Assembly (NCBI RefSeq): GCF_938045345.1
Contig: NZ_CALIMS010000019.1
Coordinates: 1 to 38,124 of the forward strand
Length of the DNA stretch: 38,124 nt
Source of the DNA: an uncultured Campylobacter sp.
GTDB taxonomy: Bacteria; Campylobacterota; Campylobacteria; Campylobacterales; Campylobacteraceae
Direction: 5' to 3'
Shown here: positions 15,682 to 23,980 of the stretch, one piece after another
Numbering within the stretch: the stretch's first letter is position 1
Layout: every line of letters begins with the position of its first letter
The notes under the pieces: model-generated
Databases searched by the model: none
What the model was told of the DNA's origin: nothing
The model's input: only the letters and a program-made list of their open reading frames with translations
Program-made: the position numbers and the translations under genes

Positions 15682-16419
15682 ATGAGCCCAAACGTAATCG
15701 TCAAATTCGTCATTTTGTTTTTCATCAGGGCGCAAAGCTTAAACGTCAAATTTAGCAAGCTCGACGCCGTCGTGTCGCACGCTTACGCCAAATATGGGGC
15801 GCTCTTTAAACTAAGCGTGCCACTACTTGCAGCAGCATCGGTATTTGCACTGTTTAACCTATACGATTTTGCCAAAGCAAACTACGCGCTGACGATCTTT
15901 TTGCTCGCTTTGGGCGCGCCCCTGCTTACGTATAGCTTTTTTAAGGCGATAAAATCGGCGATGACCTTCGCGCTATTTGTAATCCCCTTTGCGGCGGTGT
16001 TTGCGATCATCGCGGTGACGGGCGCACAAAAGCTTGATAACTCGCTAAATTTTAACATCGTCTTTCCGCTGTTTTTCACCCTCGTGTGGTTTGCGATGTC
16101 GGTGATCGCCGATGAGGACGTGGCGCAGATCATGAATAAGATCGTATCGAAGCTCTCGACGCTTTTCGTGACGATTTTCATCCTTTACAACTACGAGGCG
16201 CTACATGGGATTTTAACCGCAAGCTCGGGAGGGTATCGAGCGAGCGAGGATGAGCTAAGCGCGCTTGATCTGGTATTTATGACGATTAGATTTTTCACGC
16301 TGCCTTCGATTTTTACGTTGATGATTTTTGAGATCAAAGATTATCTTTTTATCAGATACAGCGCGTTCGTGCAGGCGCAGCAGGAGCGTATGGAGGATTT
16401 AAAAAATTCCAAGGGCTAG
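15682..16419 (+). CDS. Uncharacterised integral membrane protein
   Basis: The 245-residue product has about five or six hydrophobic segments (for example LSVPLLAAASVFALFNLYDF, YALTIFLLALGAPLLTYSF, MTFALFVIPFAAVFAIIAV, FNIVFPLFFTLVWFAMSVI, LSTLFVTIFILYNYEAL, FMTIRFFTLPSIFTLMIF) and a charged C-terminal tail, AQQERMEDLKNSKG. No family is recognised. GAAAGG lies 5 bases before the ATG at 15682; a GTG six bases upstream is less likely. It stands alone between two gene-free stretches, and nothing nearby hints at a function. Confidence 0.75.
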   Translation: MSPNVIVKFVILFFIRAQSLNVKFSKLDAVVSHAYAKYGALFKLSVPLLAAASVFALFNLYDFAKANYALTIFLLALGAPLLTYSFFKAIKSAMTFALFVIPFAAVFAIIAVTGAQKLDNSLNFNIVFPLFFTLVWFAMSVIADEDVAQIMNKIVSKLSTLFVTIFILYNYEALHGILTASSGGYRASEDELSALDLVFMTIRFFTLPSIFTLMIFEIKDYLFIRYSAFVQAQQERMEDLKNSKG

Positions 16420-16659
16420 GAGTAAATTTTAAAGCTTAGCTCGATCTAATTTTGCGCGCCGTAAATACTTGCAAATACCAAAGATTGCGATCGCCGTGTG
16501 TACGCCGGGCTTCGACGCGGCGGCGGGACTAATAAAATTTCAAATGAGATTTTAGGACAAAATTTTGAGATGGAATTTTAATGACACGCCGGTTATGCGC
16601 GGGTTAAAATTTAAAGCCGCGAAGCTTCAAATCCCGACCCGCAATCAAAATTTAAAATT

Positions 16660-17466
16660 CTAAAAGAAGCTGTATATGTCGTCTAAAAGGAAGTATTTTT
16701 TATCGACGGTGCCTTTGTAGAAAGGCTCAAAAGTATCGTTATACGCTTTTTTGAAAAAGCCCTCTTTGCTAAGCGAAATGAGCGCTTGATTGACGGCTTC
16801 TGCAAGTTCAGAGTTGCCTTTTTGCATCGCGATGCCTAAAAATACGTTCTCGCCAAGACTTTTGATATTAACCTCGACGCTAGGATCTGCGACCGGATAG
16901 ACCATCACAAATAGATTATCGTCGCACGCGCCGTCGATCTCGCCGCTCTTTAACCGCTTGTAGCAATCGGAGGAATTTTTGCAATACACTAGATTGTAGC
17001 CGCCGTCCTTTTGCATAAACGCTTCGCCAGTCGAGCCGCGAATGACGCCTACTTTCTTACCTCGCAGATCGCTCATTTTTTGGATATTGTCGCTTTTTCT
17101 GGTTAAAACTCCGGAATTTACCGAAAGATAGGGCATCGAAAACTCATAATTTTTCTTTCTCTCCTCAGTAACGCTTGCAGCCGCGATAAGCATATCTGCC
17201 TGATTATTTTGAATGGACGGAAAGCGCGCTTGCGCCGATACCGGTATGAGCTCGATCCTGCCGCCGGTATCGCCTAAAATTTTGCCTCCGATTGCATTAG
17301 CAAGCTCCACGTCAAAGCCCTCAAAGCCGTTATCCGTAACTCTACTAAATGGAGGCTCGTTTTCATAGACAGCGATACGAATGACTTTACTCTGCTTTAT
17401 TTGGCTTAAAGAATTCGCAAGCGCAAAGATGCAAGATAAAAGAATTAAAAACAGTGATTTTTTCAT
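16660..17466 (-). CDS. Amino acid ABC-type substrate-binding protein, paralogue 1
   Basis: Periplasmic solute-binding protein (SBP_bac_3 fold). The signal peptide is MKKSLFLILLSCIFALANS. Mature domain motifs are VIRIAVYENEPPF, GFEGFDVELANAIG, ADMLIAAASVTEERKKNYEFSMPY and LRGKKVGVIRGSTGEAF, the ligand-contact and hinge segments of polar amino acid binders. A Cys pair (YCKNSSDCY) probably forms a disulfide. It ends in GTVDKKYFLLDDIYSFF, a tail shared by all three paralogues. It starts 17 bases after paralogue 2 with AAGGAAT upstream, so it is the promoter-distal gene of that pair. Substrate unknown; no permease or ATPase lies nearby. Confidence 0.9.
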   Translation of the reverse strand: MKKSLFLILLSCIFALANSLSQIKQSKVIRIAVYENEPPFSRVTDNGFEGFDVELANAIGGKILGDTGGRIELIPVSAQARFPSIQNNQADMLIAAASVTEERKKNYEFSMPYLSVNSGVLTRKSDNIQKMSDLRGKKVGVIRGSTGEAFMQKDGGYNLVYCKNSSDCYKRLKSGEIDGACDDNLFVMVYPVADPSVEVNIKSLGENVFLGIAMQKGNSELAEAVNQALISLSKEGFFKKAYNDTFEPFYKGTVDKKYFLLDDIYSFF

Positions 17467-17483
17467 TTTAAATTCCTTTTTTA

Positions 17484-18290
17484 TTAAAAAAAGCTGTAAA
17501 GATCGTCGAGTAGGAAATATTTTTTATCGACGGTGCCTTTATAGAAAGATTCGAAAGTATCCTCGTAAGCCTTTTTGAAAAAGCCCTCTTTGCTAAGCGC
17601 AATCAAGCCTTTGTTGATCGCTTCTAGCAGCTCCGCATTACCCTTTTGCACCGCGACGCCCAAGAATACATTATCGCCTAAATTTTTTATATTGACCTCG
17701 ACTGCAGGATCTACGATCGGATAGACCATTACAAAAAGGTTGTTGTTGCAATACCCATCGATCTCGCCACTTTTTAATCTCCTATAGCAATCGACCGAAT
17801 CGTTGCAATAAGAAACATTATAACCGCCGTCCTTTTTGATATACGCTTCGCCGGTAGTCTTGCGGATGATACCGATCTTTTTGCCCATCAGATCGCCTAT
17901 TTTGTGAATATTTGAGTCTTTTTTCGTTAAAATCCCCAAATTCACCGTAAAATACGGCATTGAAAAATCTACGCTACCTTTGCGCTCTTCGGTGATGCTT
18001 GCGGCTGCGATTATCATATCTGCCTGATTGTTTTGCAGCATCGGAAAACGCACCTCGTTAGTTACCGGGATAAGCTCGATACGACCGCCGCTGTTACCGA
18101 AAATTTTACCGGCTAGCGCGTTGGAAAGCTCGACTTCGAAGCCTTCAAAGCCTTTCTCGCTTGACTTGCTAAAAGGCGGCTCATTTTCATAAACGCCCAC
18201 TCTGATAACCTTGCTTTGCTTTATTTCGCTTAAGGAATTCGCAAAAACAAAGATCGCCGACAATAGAATAAGAAAAAATGACTTTTTCAT
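17484..18290 (-). CDS. Amino acid ABC-type substrate-binding protein, paralogue 2
   Basis: Same length (268 residues) and architecture as the next gene downstream, with most positions identical: signal peptide, VIRVGVYENEPPF, GFEGFEVELSNALAG, ADMIIAAASITEERKGSVDFSMPY, the YCNDSVDCY cysteine pair and the KKYFLLDDLYSFF tail. Differences cluster in the segments that line the ligand cleft (for example DGYCNNN for DGACDDN), so the two may bind different amino acids. AAGGAGG precedes the ATG, and a candidate -10 box lies about 30 bases upstream. It is the first gene of a two-gene operon. Confidence 0.9.
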   Translation of the reverse strand: MKKSFFLILLSAIFVFANSLSEIKQSKVIRVGVYENEPPFSKSSEKGFEGFEVELSNALAGKIFGNSGGRIELIPVTNEVRFPMLQNNQADMIIAAASITEERKGSVDFSMPYFTVNLGILTKKDSNIHKIGDLMGKKIGIIRKTTGEAYIKKDGGYNVSYCNDSVDCYRRLKSGEIDGYCNNNLFVMVYPIVDPAVEVNIKNLGDNVFLGVAVQKGNAELLEAINKGLIALSKEGFFKKAYEDTFESFYKGTVDKKYFLLDDLYSFF

Positions 18291-18321
18291 AATTTCCTCC
18301 TTGAATTTTAAATTTTTCGTA

Positions 18322-18327
18322 ATTGTA
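18322..18327 (-). promoter_or_regulatory. Candidate -10 box for the paralogue 2-1 operon
   Basis: The minus strand reads CATTACAATTACG; TACAAT lies about 32 bases upstream of the ATG at 18290. No clear -35 element is present, which is normal for Campylobacter. Confidence 0.35.
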
Positions 18328-18536
18328 ATGTAAATTTTCTTAAAATTTCATTTTACCTGAACCGAAATTATTCCCTAAATTACGGGCTTAGCAATAAAAT
18401 TTCGCAACTAAAATTTCTAAACATAATGATAGAGGCTTTTTAAATTTTACCGTCTTTACGCCAAGCTCCGCCCGCTCTCATTAAATTTTAGCGCTTCGCT
18501 TAAAATTCTGTGCGTCTATTAGCGCCATAAAAATAG

Positions 18537-18585
18537 CGCGCCGCTGCGAAATTCTATGGAATTTTATAAATTCTGCAACGGCGCG
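18537..18585. repeat. Imperfect inverted repeat (GCGCCG...CGGCGC)
   Basis: CGCGCCGCTGCGAAATT and the complement of AATTCTGCAACGGCGCG form a stem of about 17 pairs with two mismatches and a short AT loop. It lies about 145 bases past the paralogue 3 stop. No T run follows on either strand, so it may be a processing hairpin or a REP-like element rather than a terminator. Confidence 0.5.
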
Positions 18586-18729
18586 TTAGTAAAATCTTAC
18601 AATCTAAACCAAGCTCGCAAAGTCGGACAAAATAGCAAGGCTATGCGAGCCTTTTAAATTTTACCTAGCGAGAGCACACAGCTATGCTTACTGCAAGCAA
18701 ATGCAGGCGAGCCGTACCGCTATGCCCGC

Positions 18730-19536
18730 CTAAAATAGGCTATAAAGATCATCCAGTAAGAAATATTTTTTCTCCGCAGTGCCCTTGTAATACGGCTCTA
18801 TCGTCTCATCGTAAGTCTTTTTCATAAAGCCCTCTTTGCTTAGCTTGATAAGCTCGCCATTTAAGAAGTCCAGTAGCTCTTTGTTGCCCTTCTGCACGGC
18901 AACGCCCAAAAACTCCGAAGGGCCTAAATTCTTGATATTTACCTCAGTATCGCTATCGATGACGGCATAAGCCAAAACTAACAGGTTGTCGGTCGCGTAG
19001 CCGATGCCCTTATTTTCCTTTAACATCTTGTAGCATTCATTTGCAGTAGCGCAGTTTATGACGTCAAAGCCCTCTTTTCTAAAATACGCCTCGCCAGTGG
19101 TGCCGCTTTCGGCTATGATCGGTTTGCCGTGCAGATCGGATACGGTTTTGATCCTATCGCCCGCGCGGGTTAGCACGCCGATATTTACTGCGAAATACGG
19201 CGTCGTAAAATCGACCACCTGCTTACGCTCATTTGTGATCGTAAAGGTCGCAAGCACCATATCTACTTTATTTTCTTCCAACACTTTTAAACGCTCACTA
19301 GCCTTTACGGGCACGAATTCCACCTTGCCCGCTTTGCCACCGAATATATCTTTTGATAGCGCCTCGGCTAGGGTCACCTCAAATCCTTGAAATTTGCCGT
19401 CTTCAAATTTACTAAAAGGCGGTTGCGCCTCAAATACGCCTACGCGCACACTGCCCGATTGCCTGATCTCTGATAGGGTATTTGCCACTACACTACTTGT
19501 AAATAGCAATAAAATTCCCAAAATTATCTTTTTCAT
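18730..19536 (-). CDS. Amino acid ABC-type substrate-binding protein, paralogue 3
   Basis: Also 268 residues and of the same family but more diverged: signal peptide MKKIILGILLLFTSSVVA, SVRVGVFEAQPPF, FQGFEVTLAEALSK, VDMVLATFTITNERKQVVDFTTPY, ISxSGTTGEAYF-type hinge (IIAESGTTGEAYF), the paired cysteines NCATANECY, and the shared ending YKGTAEKKYFLLDDLYSLF. The strand DFTTPYFAVNIGVL is closer to the cysteine/PEB1-type binders of Campylobacter than the other two copies are. It is located 439 bases upstream of paralogue 2 and is probably transcribed separately. Ligand unknown. Confidence 0.9.
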   Translation of the reverse strand: MKKIILGILLLFTSSVVANTLSEIRQSGSVRVGVFEAQPPFSKFEDGKFQGFEVTLAEALSKDIFGGKAGKVEFVPVKASERLKVLEENKVDMVLATFTITNERKQVVDFTTPYFAVNIGVLTRAGDRIKTVSDLHGKPIIAESGTTGEAYFRKEGFDVINCATANECYKMLKENKGIGYATDNLLVLAYAVIDSDTEVNIKNLGPSEFLGVAVQKGNKELLDFLNGELIKLSKEGFMKKTYDETIEPYYKGTAEKKYFLLDDLYSLF

Positions 19537-19707
19537 ATCGTTCCTTTAATTACAATGATTAGCCTAGCCACGCATCTGCGTCGCTTCGGCAAGCCCTCTT
19601 AAGCCGGTCGTATATTATTCGCTCACTTCTCCTTTCGACATTTTTTAAAATTTCTTTACCTTTGAAATTTTGTGGCGCATTTTACGCAAATTTCATTTAA
19701 AATACAT

Positions 19708-20403
19708 TTAATCTGCGCCGTGATTTAGATCCCAATCGATCTCTCCCAGACCGTGCGCGCGCAGATATTCGTTGCATCTGCTAAAATGCCTGCAGCCAAA
19801 AAACGCCCCTCCTGCAAGCGGACTGGGGTGCGCGGCGGTTAAAATGAGATGCTTCTGCGCATCGATCAGCGCCGATTTGGCTTTGGCAAAATTTCCCCAC
19901 AGCATAAAGACCAAATTTTGCCGCCTCGCGCTTAAAATTTTAATCACGGCGTCGGTGAAAGCTTGCCAGCCGAAGCCGCTGTGTGAGTTCGCGCGGTTCG
20001 CGCCCACGCTAAGGCTCGCATTAAGCAGCAGCACGCCCTGCTTTGCCCAGTAGCTCAGATCGCCGCTTTCAGGCTCGCTGATACCCAGATCGCTCTTAAT
20101 CTCTTTGTAGATGTTTACGAGGCTGGGCGGAATTCGCACGCCTTGCGGCACCGAAAAGCTAAGCCCCATCGCCTGATGCGCGCCGTGGTAGGGATCCTGC
20201 CCCAAAATCACCGCGCGCACCCGCTCAAACGGGGTGAGATTGAAGGCGTTAAAGATCAAATTTCCCGGCGGATAGACGATCTCGCGCGCCTTTGCGGCGA
20301 GCAGGTTTTCTTTGATCTTCGCAAAATACTCGCTTAAAAATTCCTCTCTAAGCGCCTCTTTCCAGCCGCTCTCGATCTTCACGTCGTCTAAGTTTATCTG
20401 CAT
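19708..20403 (-). CDS. ung: Uracil-DNA glycosylase
   Basis: Base-excision repair enzyme that removes uracil from DNA. The 231-residue protein has the water-activating motif GQDPYHG (catalytic Asp at about 70), the pocket LSFSVP, the GVLLLNASLSV segment with Asn, and the minor-groove loop AAHPSPLAGGAFFG with the catalytic histidine. AAAGGGTCGGT precedes the ATG at 20403. It is complete and monocistronic as far as can be seen. Confidence 0.96.
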   Translation of the reverse strand: MQINLDDVKIESGWKEALREEFLSEYFAKIKENLLAAKAREIVYPPGNLIFNAFNLTPFERVRAVILGQDPYHGAHQAMGLSFSVPQGVRIPPSLVNIYKEIKSDLGISEPESGDLSYWAKQGVLLLNASLSVGANRANSHSGFGWQAFTDAVIKILSARRQNLVFMLWGNFAKAKSALIDAQKHLILTAAHPSPLAGGAFFGCRHFSRCNEYLRAHGLGEIDWDLNHGAD

Positions 20404-20872
20404 ACCGACCCTTTAAATTTTAATAAATTAACGCTCTAATTTTACAATAAATTTTAAAAATAATATCGCTCGTGCGCCGCCGCAATCAAAGGCGAATCGC
20501 ACCGCCGCCGCAACCGATCCCGCCGATTTACTAAGTATAGCCTGCCGCTACACGATCACGATCAAAAGCGCCATAAACAGCAGCAGGGCGATCGTCTTTT
20601 TATTATCGTTAAACAGGGTCTGCGGATAAAAAGCAAATAAAATCGCGTAGGCAAAAAGCGCGATTGCAAACTCCCACGGGTTATTATCTCTGAATTTTAA
20701 CCTATAAGTGACCCGAAAGCTATATGCGAAAGCAGCGATAAAATTTGAGCCGGTTTCATTCTGTCTTTGTGATCTCCTATTTCATCTCAAGTCCATCGTA
20801 TCGATATTTATTCACTTAAAAACGCTGCGGTCTTAAAATTTTACTCCGCCGCTTCTTGTAACTTTTAAAATT
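20404..20872. other. Spacer between ung and the DJ-1-like gene
   Basis: Holds only the broken membrane-protein remnant at 20548-20796; the remaining sequence is AT-rich spacer with no recognisable promoter of consensus form. Confidence 0.4.
20548..20796 (-). pseudogene. Possible broken small membrane protein gene
   Basis: From an ATG at 20796 the frame reads MDLR, then TGA, then continues open for 77 codons to TAG at 20550-20548. The open part has coding character: polar residues (NETGSN), then NPWEFAIALFAYAILFAFYP, a short loop (QTLFNDNKK) and a final hydrophobic run TIALLLFMALLIVIV, i.e. two membrane helices. No ATG, GTG or TTG start exists within it. Either codon 5 is a nonsense mutation or this is the remnant of a longer gene. 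Confidence 0.4.
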
Positions 20873-21469
20873 TCATCGCACAGGCTTGCTTCTAAAGCCA
20901 TAATAAGGATAATCCATCGCCGCAGCGGCAGCCTCTCGCGCCTGTACGCCTGCAAATTTTTCGATCACGCAAAGACCGAGTTCTATGGAGCTGCTCACGC
21001 CGCCTGCGGTGATGATCTCGCCTCCTTCGGGCAGGCTCTCGCGCACGAGCCGCTCGTGCACCACGTCCGCGCAGTAAGGCGCCAGCAGATCGTAGCAAAA
21101 CGGGTGCGTGGTCGCGCGCCTACCTCGCAAAAACCCCGCCGCGCCCAGAAGCAGCGAACCGGTGCAAACGCTAAACTTATACTTCGCATCGCGCGCGGTC
21201 GCGAGCCACGAGATGAAGCCCGCATCGTCTTTAAGGCGTCGCGTTTCCATACCGCCGGGCACAAAAACCGCATCAAAGCCGCCTAGATCCGTCGTGATCT
21301 CGCCCGCATCGATCGTAAGGCCGCCGCTATCCGAAACCTGCCGCTCGCGCGAGCAAAACCTCATCTCAAGCTGCGGGCGGACGGCTTTGAGCCTTAGCAT
21401 ACAATCGTAAAATCCCACAAAATCGAGGTGCGTCTGTCCGCTAAACATCACAAGCGCTAGATTTTTCAT
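20873..21469 (-). CDS. DJ-1/PfpI-superfamily protein
   Basis: The 198-residue protein has a class I glutamine-amidotransferase-like fold. The nucleophile elbow is KFSVCTGSLLLGAAGFL with the cysteine at about residue 102, followed by RRATTHP with a histidine at about 122, the usual companion. Earlier motifs are LDFVGFYDCML and FDAVFVPGGMETRRL. This arrangement is nearest to the isonitrile hydratase/ThiJ-type subgroup. Real activity (hydratase, glyoxalase, chaperone) cannot be inferred. No regulatory helix-turn-helix domain is attached. Transcribed alone, with AAAGGACGGATC upstream of the ATG. Confidence 0.88.
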   Translation of the reverse strand: MKNLALVMFSGQTHLDFVGFYDCMLRLKAVRPQLEMRFCSRERQVSDSGGLTIDAGEITTDLGGFDAVFVPGGMETRRLKDDAGFISWLATARDAKYKFSVCTGSLLLGAAGFLRGRRATTHPFCYDLLAPYCADVVHERLVRESLPEGGEIITAGGVSSSIELGLCVIEKFAGVQAREAAAAAMDYPYYGFRSKPVR

Positions 21470-21686
21470 GATCCGTCCTTTAAATTTATAGCTCGCCCAA
21501 GCTTTCGTTTTGCCGCCGCTGCAATTCTCGGCGCCGCAAGTCGTAAAATGCGCGGCGGCTAAATTTTGATACCGCAGGCCGCTGAAAACCCGCTCAAATA
21601 AATTTTAAATTTTACCCGCATTAAAAACTCGCAGAATTTTACCGCCCGCGAATGAAATTTCAAAAGCGGTTAAAATTTCGCGAGCT

Positions 21687-22433
21687 TTATTCCGCTTTAC
21701 TCAGACCTGCAAAAGCCCGTAAGCCCGCATAATGCAGCCTTTTTGAAACATTTTCAAATTCCAAATCCCAAACCCCCTCGTCGTATTTCCATTCAAACGG
21801 CGTTTTGTAGTTTTCGTAAATTTTACGAGCCTGATTATTGACCTCTTTGGTGAGCTCCGTAATCTTCAAAACCTTGCCAGCCTCGCTCATCATCAAATGC
21901 CAGTTATCCAAATCGGCGGGGTTTTCGGTGTGGATAGATTTTTCGCGCGGAAGATAATACACAAAATCGCTTGTATCAAAAGGAAAGAGGGTATGGCACA
22001 GCGCAATGCCGTAAATATTTTGAGCAAATACGGTCGGAAGCTGCTCGTCCGAATAGCCGAAAGTCGAAACGTATAAAAAGCTGCGTAAAATGCTCGCTAA
22101 ATTTCTACAAACGGGCGCGAAGGCGTATCTGCATGCCTGTTGCGTTAAGGCGCCGTTTCGAATAAAACTTATGGCGCTATCGATCTCTTTTCTTCTTGCT
22201 TGCACGTATTTTATCTTTTTAAATCGCCAAGCCTGCAAAAGCTGCAAAGAATTGTCGATAGCTCGCAGATGTTTGTCTCTTTTTTCACCCGCCGTGCCGC
22301 TTAGCTCCGCGATCCTCGCAGCGGCCTGCTTCCAAAACGGAATTAGGGTTTTTACCCATCCCAGGTAGCTCAGATAAAGTGCGTCCGGCTCCTCTTTTTC
22401 AAAAGCCGCTCTCATCTGCGTAAGTTTTATCAT
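21687..22433 (-). CDS. Uncharacterised 248-residue protein downstream of thyX
   Basis: No family is recognised. The protein is soluble, mostly helical and basic in its first 100 residues (for example AWRFKKIKYVQARRKEIDSAISF), with a central segment CRNLASILRSFLYVSTFGYSDEQLPTVFAQNIYGI and a C-terminal half rich in Glu, Lys and Trp (PFEWKYDEGVWDLEFENVSKRL). The start at 22433 has a GGGG-type ribosome site (AAGGGGCTTGCG). It begins 35 bases after the thyX stop on the same strand and may be co-transcribed. No signal peptide or membrane helix is visible. Confidence 0.75.
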   Translation of the reverse strand: MIKLTQMRAAFEKEEPDALYLSYLGWVKTLIPFWKQAAARIAELSGTAGEKRDKHLRAIDNSLQLLQAWRFKKIKYVQARRKEIDSAISFIRNGALTQQACRYAFAPVCRNLASILRSFLYVSTFGYSDEQLPTVFAQNIYGIALCHTLFPFDTSDFVYYLPREKSIHTENPADLDNWHLMMSEAGKVLKITELTKEVNNQARKIYENYKTPFEWKYDEGVWDLEFENVSKRLHYAGLRAFAGLSKAE

Positions 22434-22468
22434 CGCAAGCCCCTTATATCAAAATTTTACTTCGCTCG

Positions 22469-23107
22469 CTACCCCTCGTCCTGCATCTTCTCTCCGCTCG
22501 CCATGCAGCTTTGGAATATAAATTTATGCTCCTGCGGCAGCGCTTCGTAAATTTTACCCGCAAGCTCGCGGATCTCCCAAAGTGCGGCTTTGCTAGAGCG
22601 CAGAGCGAGGAAGTTTTGCAAGCTGCGCGCGTTTATGCTCCAGCTAAGCTCGCTCTTGTAGCACTCGGGCAGGCAGTATTTGGCGATATCAAGGCTGATT
22701 GGAGTTTGTAAGATTACGCGCAGATTTTCAAGCGCCGCGATACTTGCGTTATCGACCGCTTCATTGCCCGTAAGCACGATGTATCGCGCGGCGTTTTCGA
22801 AGTCCCCTTGCGCGAAGCTATTCTCGCCGCGCAGCTCCTTTAGCGTGTAGCGAGTGGATTTTACGCTAAGGCTTGCTAGGCGGTGGCGCGCCAGCTCCTG
22901 AAGCAGCGCGCGAGAGATGCCGCTGATGTAGAAGTTGTAGTAGAGGTGCTCAAGCGTGCTTGAGTGCTTGAGCTGGTTGCCGACGCGATCTATTAGCGCT
23001 AGGTCTTTGGCGCCGCCGCGATCGCCGCGCTCAAAGCTCTGCCAGCAGGTGCGGATCGCGTTTGAGCAGACCCAAAGCGGAGTGAAATTTAGAAGTTTGA
23101 CTTGCAT
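22469..23107 (-). CDS. thyX: Flavin-dependent thymidylate synthase ThyX
   Basis: Methylates dUMP to dTMP using methylene-THF and reduced FAD. The ThyX signature is intact: ELARHRLASLSVKSTRYT, i.e. RHR...S...S.RY at residues 74-86. The substrate and cofactor segments GGAKDLALIDRVGNQLKHSSTLEHLYYNFYI and LQNFLALRSSKAALWEIRELA are also present, as is the AIRTCWQSF start segment common in this class. I chose the ATG at 23107 (212 residues), because AAGGAT lies just upstream; an ATG-like extension of nine codons overlaps that ribosome site. An organism with ThyX usually lacks ThyA. Confidence 0.95.
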   Translation of the reverse strand: MQVKLLNFTPLWVCSNAIRTCWQSFERGDRGGAKDLALIDRVGNQLKHSSTLEHLYYNFYISGISRALLQELARHRLASLSVKSTRYTLKELRGENSFAQGDFENAARYIVLTGNEAVDNASIAALENLRVILQTPISLDIAKYCLPECYKSELSWSINARSLQNFLALRSSKAALWEIRELAGKIYEALPQEHKFIFQSCMASGEKMQDEG

Positions 23108-23232
23108 GTTTATCCTTTGAAATTTTAAGCGCATTTTAACGCTATCGCACTTTTAAACCGATAAAATTTCGCAAAATGATGCTTTTAATAAACGAAACTC
23201 GCGCCTAGCTTTACAAGCAGAAGCGACCCATT

Positions 23233-23859
23233 TTATCTTTTTTCGCTGCCGCTGCGAGAGATTAAAATTTCATCCAGCCCGTAGCGCGTGTGCGGGTATT
23301 TGCTAGGCTCACCACGCCCCAAAACCACGACGATTGCAGGACGAAATTTCGCCTCTAAAGCGCAAAATTTTTCCAAAGCCGCGGCGTCAAAGCCGGTCAT
23401 TATACACGAGCGTACGTCAAAGCCCTCGGCAATATTAGCGATATTTGCCGCTAAGATATAAAGCTGCTTGGTCGCGTAGTTCATCAGCGCTTCGTCGTCT
23501 AAGTCCGCAAATTTCGCGCGGAAATAATTCATCGCAGCTTCATATTTTTGCGGAGTATTTGCGCGGCGGCGGACGGTGCGCTCTAAATACGCTTCGCCCA
23601 CGCGCAGATCGTTACGCGCGATTAAAATCACGGCGTGCGAGCACTCAGCTACTTGCGGCTGACTGTTACAGGCTACGGAAAGCTCTTTTAGCTCGCAAGG
23701 ATCCGAGATTATCATCATCCTCCAAGGCTCTAATCCGCATGAGCTGGGACTTAAGCGCGCAAGATCAAGTATCTCGCGCACGAGCTCGCTATTTAGTTTA
23801 TAGCTGCAAAATTTACGGCAGCTGTGGCGAGAGAGCATCACTTCTTTTATCGATTTCAT
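23233..23859 (-). CDS. Nitroreductase-family flavoprotein
   Basis: FMN-dependent oxidoreductase of 208 residues. N-terminal flavin motif SRHSCRKF, then LARLSPSSCGLEPWRMMII, the LYILAANIANIAEGFDVRSC core, and a C-terminal VVVLGRGEPSKYPHTRYGLDEIL that fits the NfsB/NfnB-type fold. The start at 23859 follows AAAGGAGATAAA; an upstream extension of 17 codons is untranslated leader. The physiological substrate is unknown; NAD(P)H-dependent reduction of quinones or nitro compounds is typical. Monocistronic, divergent from the first NSS carrier. Confidence 0.9.
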   Translation of the reverse strand: MKSIKEVMLSRHSCRKFCSYKLNSELVREILDLARLSPSSCGLEPWRMMIISDPCELKELSVACNSQPQVAECSHAVILIARNDLRVGEAYLERTVRRRANTPQKYEAAMNYFRAKFADLDDEALMNYATKQLYILAANIANIAEGFDVRSCIMTGFDAAALEKFCALEAKFRPAIVVVLGRGEPSKYPHTRYGLDEILISRSGSEKR

Positions 23860-23980
23860 TTTATCTCCTTTAAAATTCGCGGCATTATAGCGGGTTTGCC
23901 TAAATTCCACTCGGCTAGCTTGGCGAGTTAAGCTAGATTTTGCTAATATTGCCTTTTAAAATTCCGCTACAAGGCATAAT

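Larger units (their letters stand above)
18291..18729. other. Gene-free stretch between paralogues 2 and 3
   Basis: No gene is seen. It contains the paralogue 2 promoter region, a long imperfect inverted repeat (18537-18585) and AAATTTTA-rich spacer. Its length shows that paralogue 3 is not in the same tight operon as 1 and 2. Confidence 0.45.
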
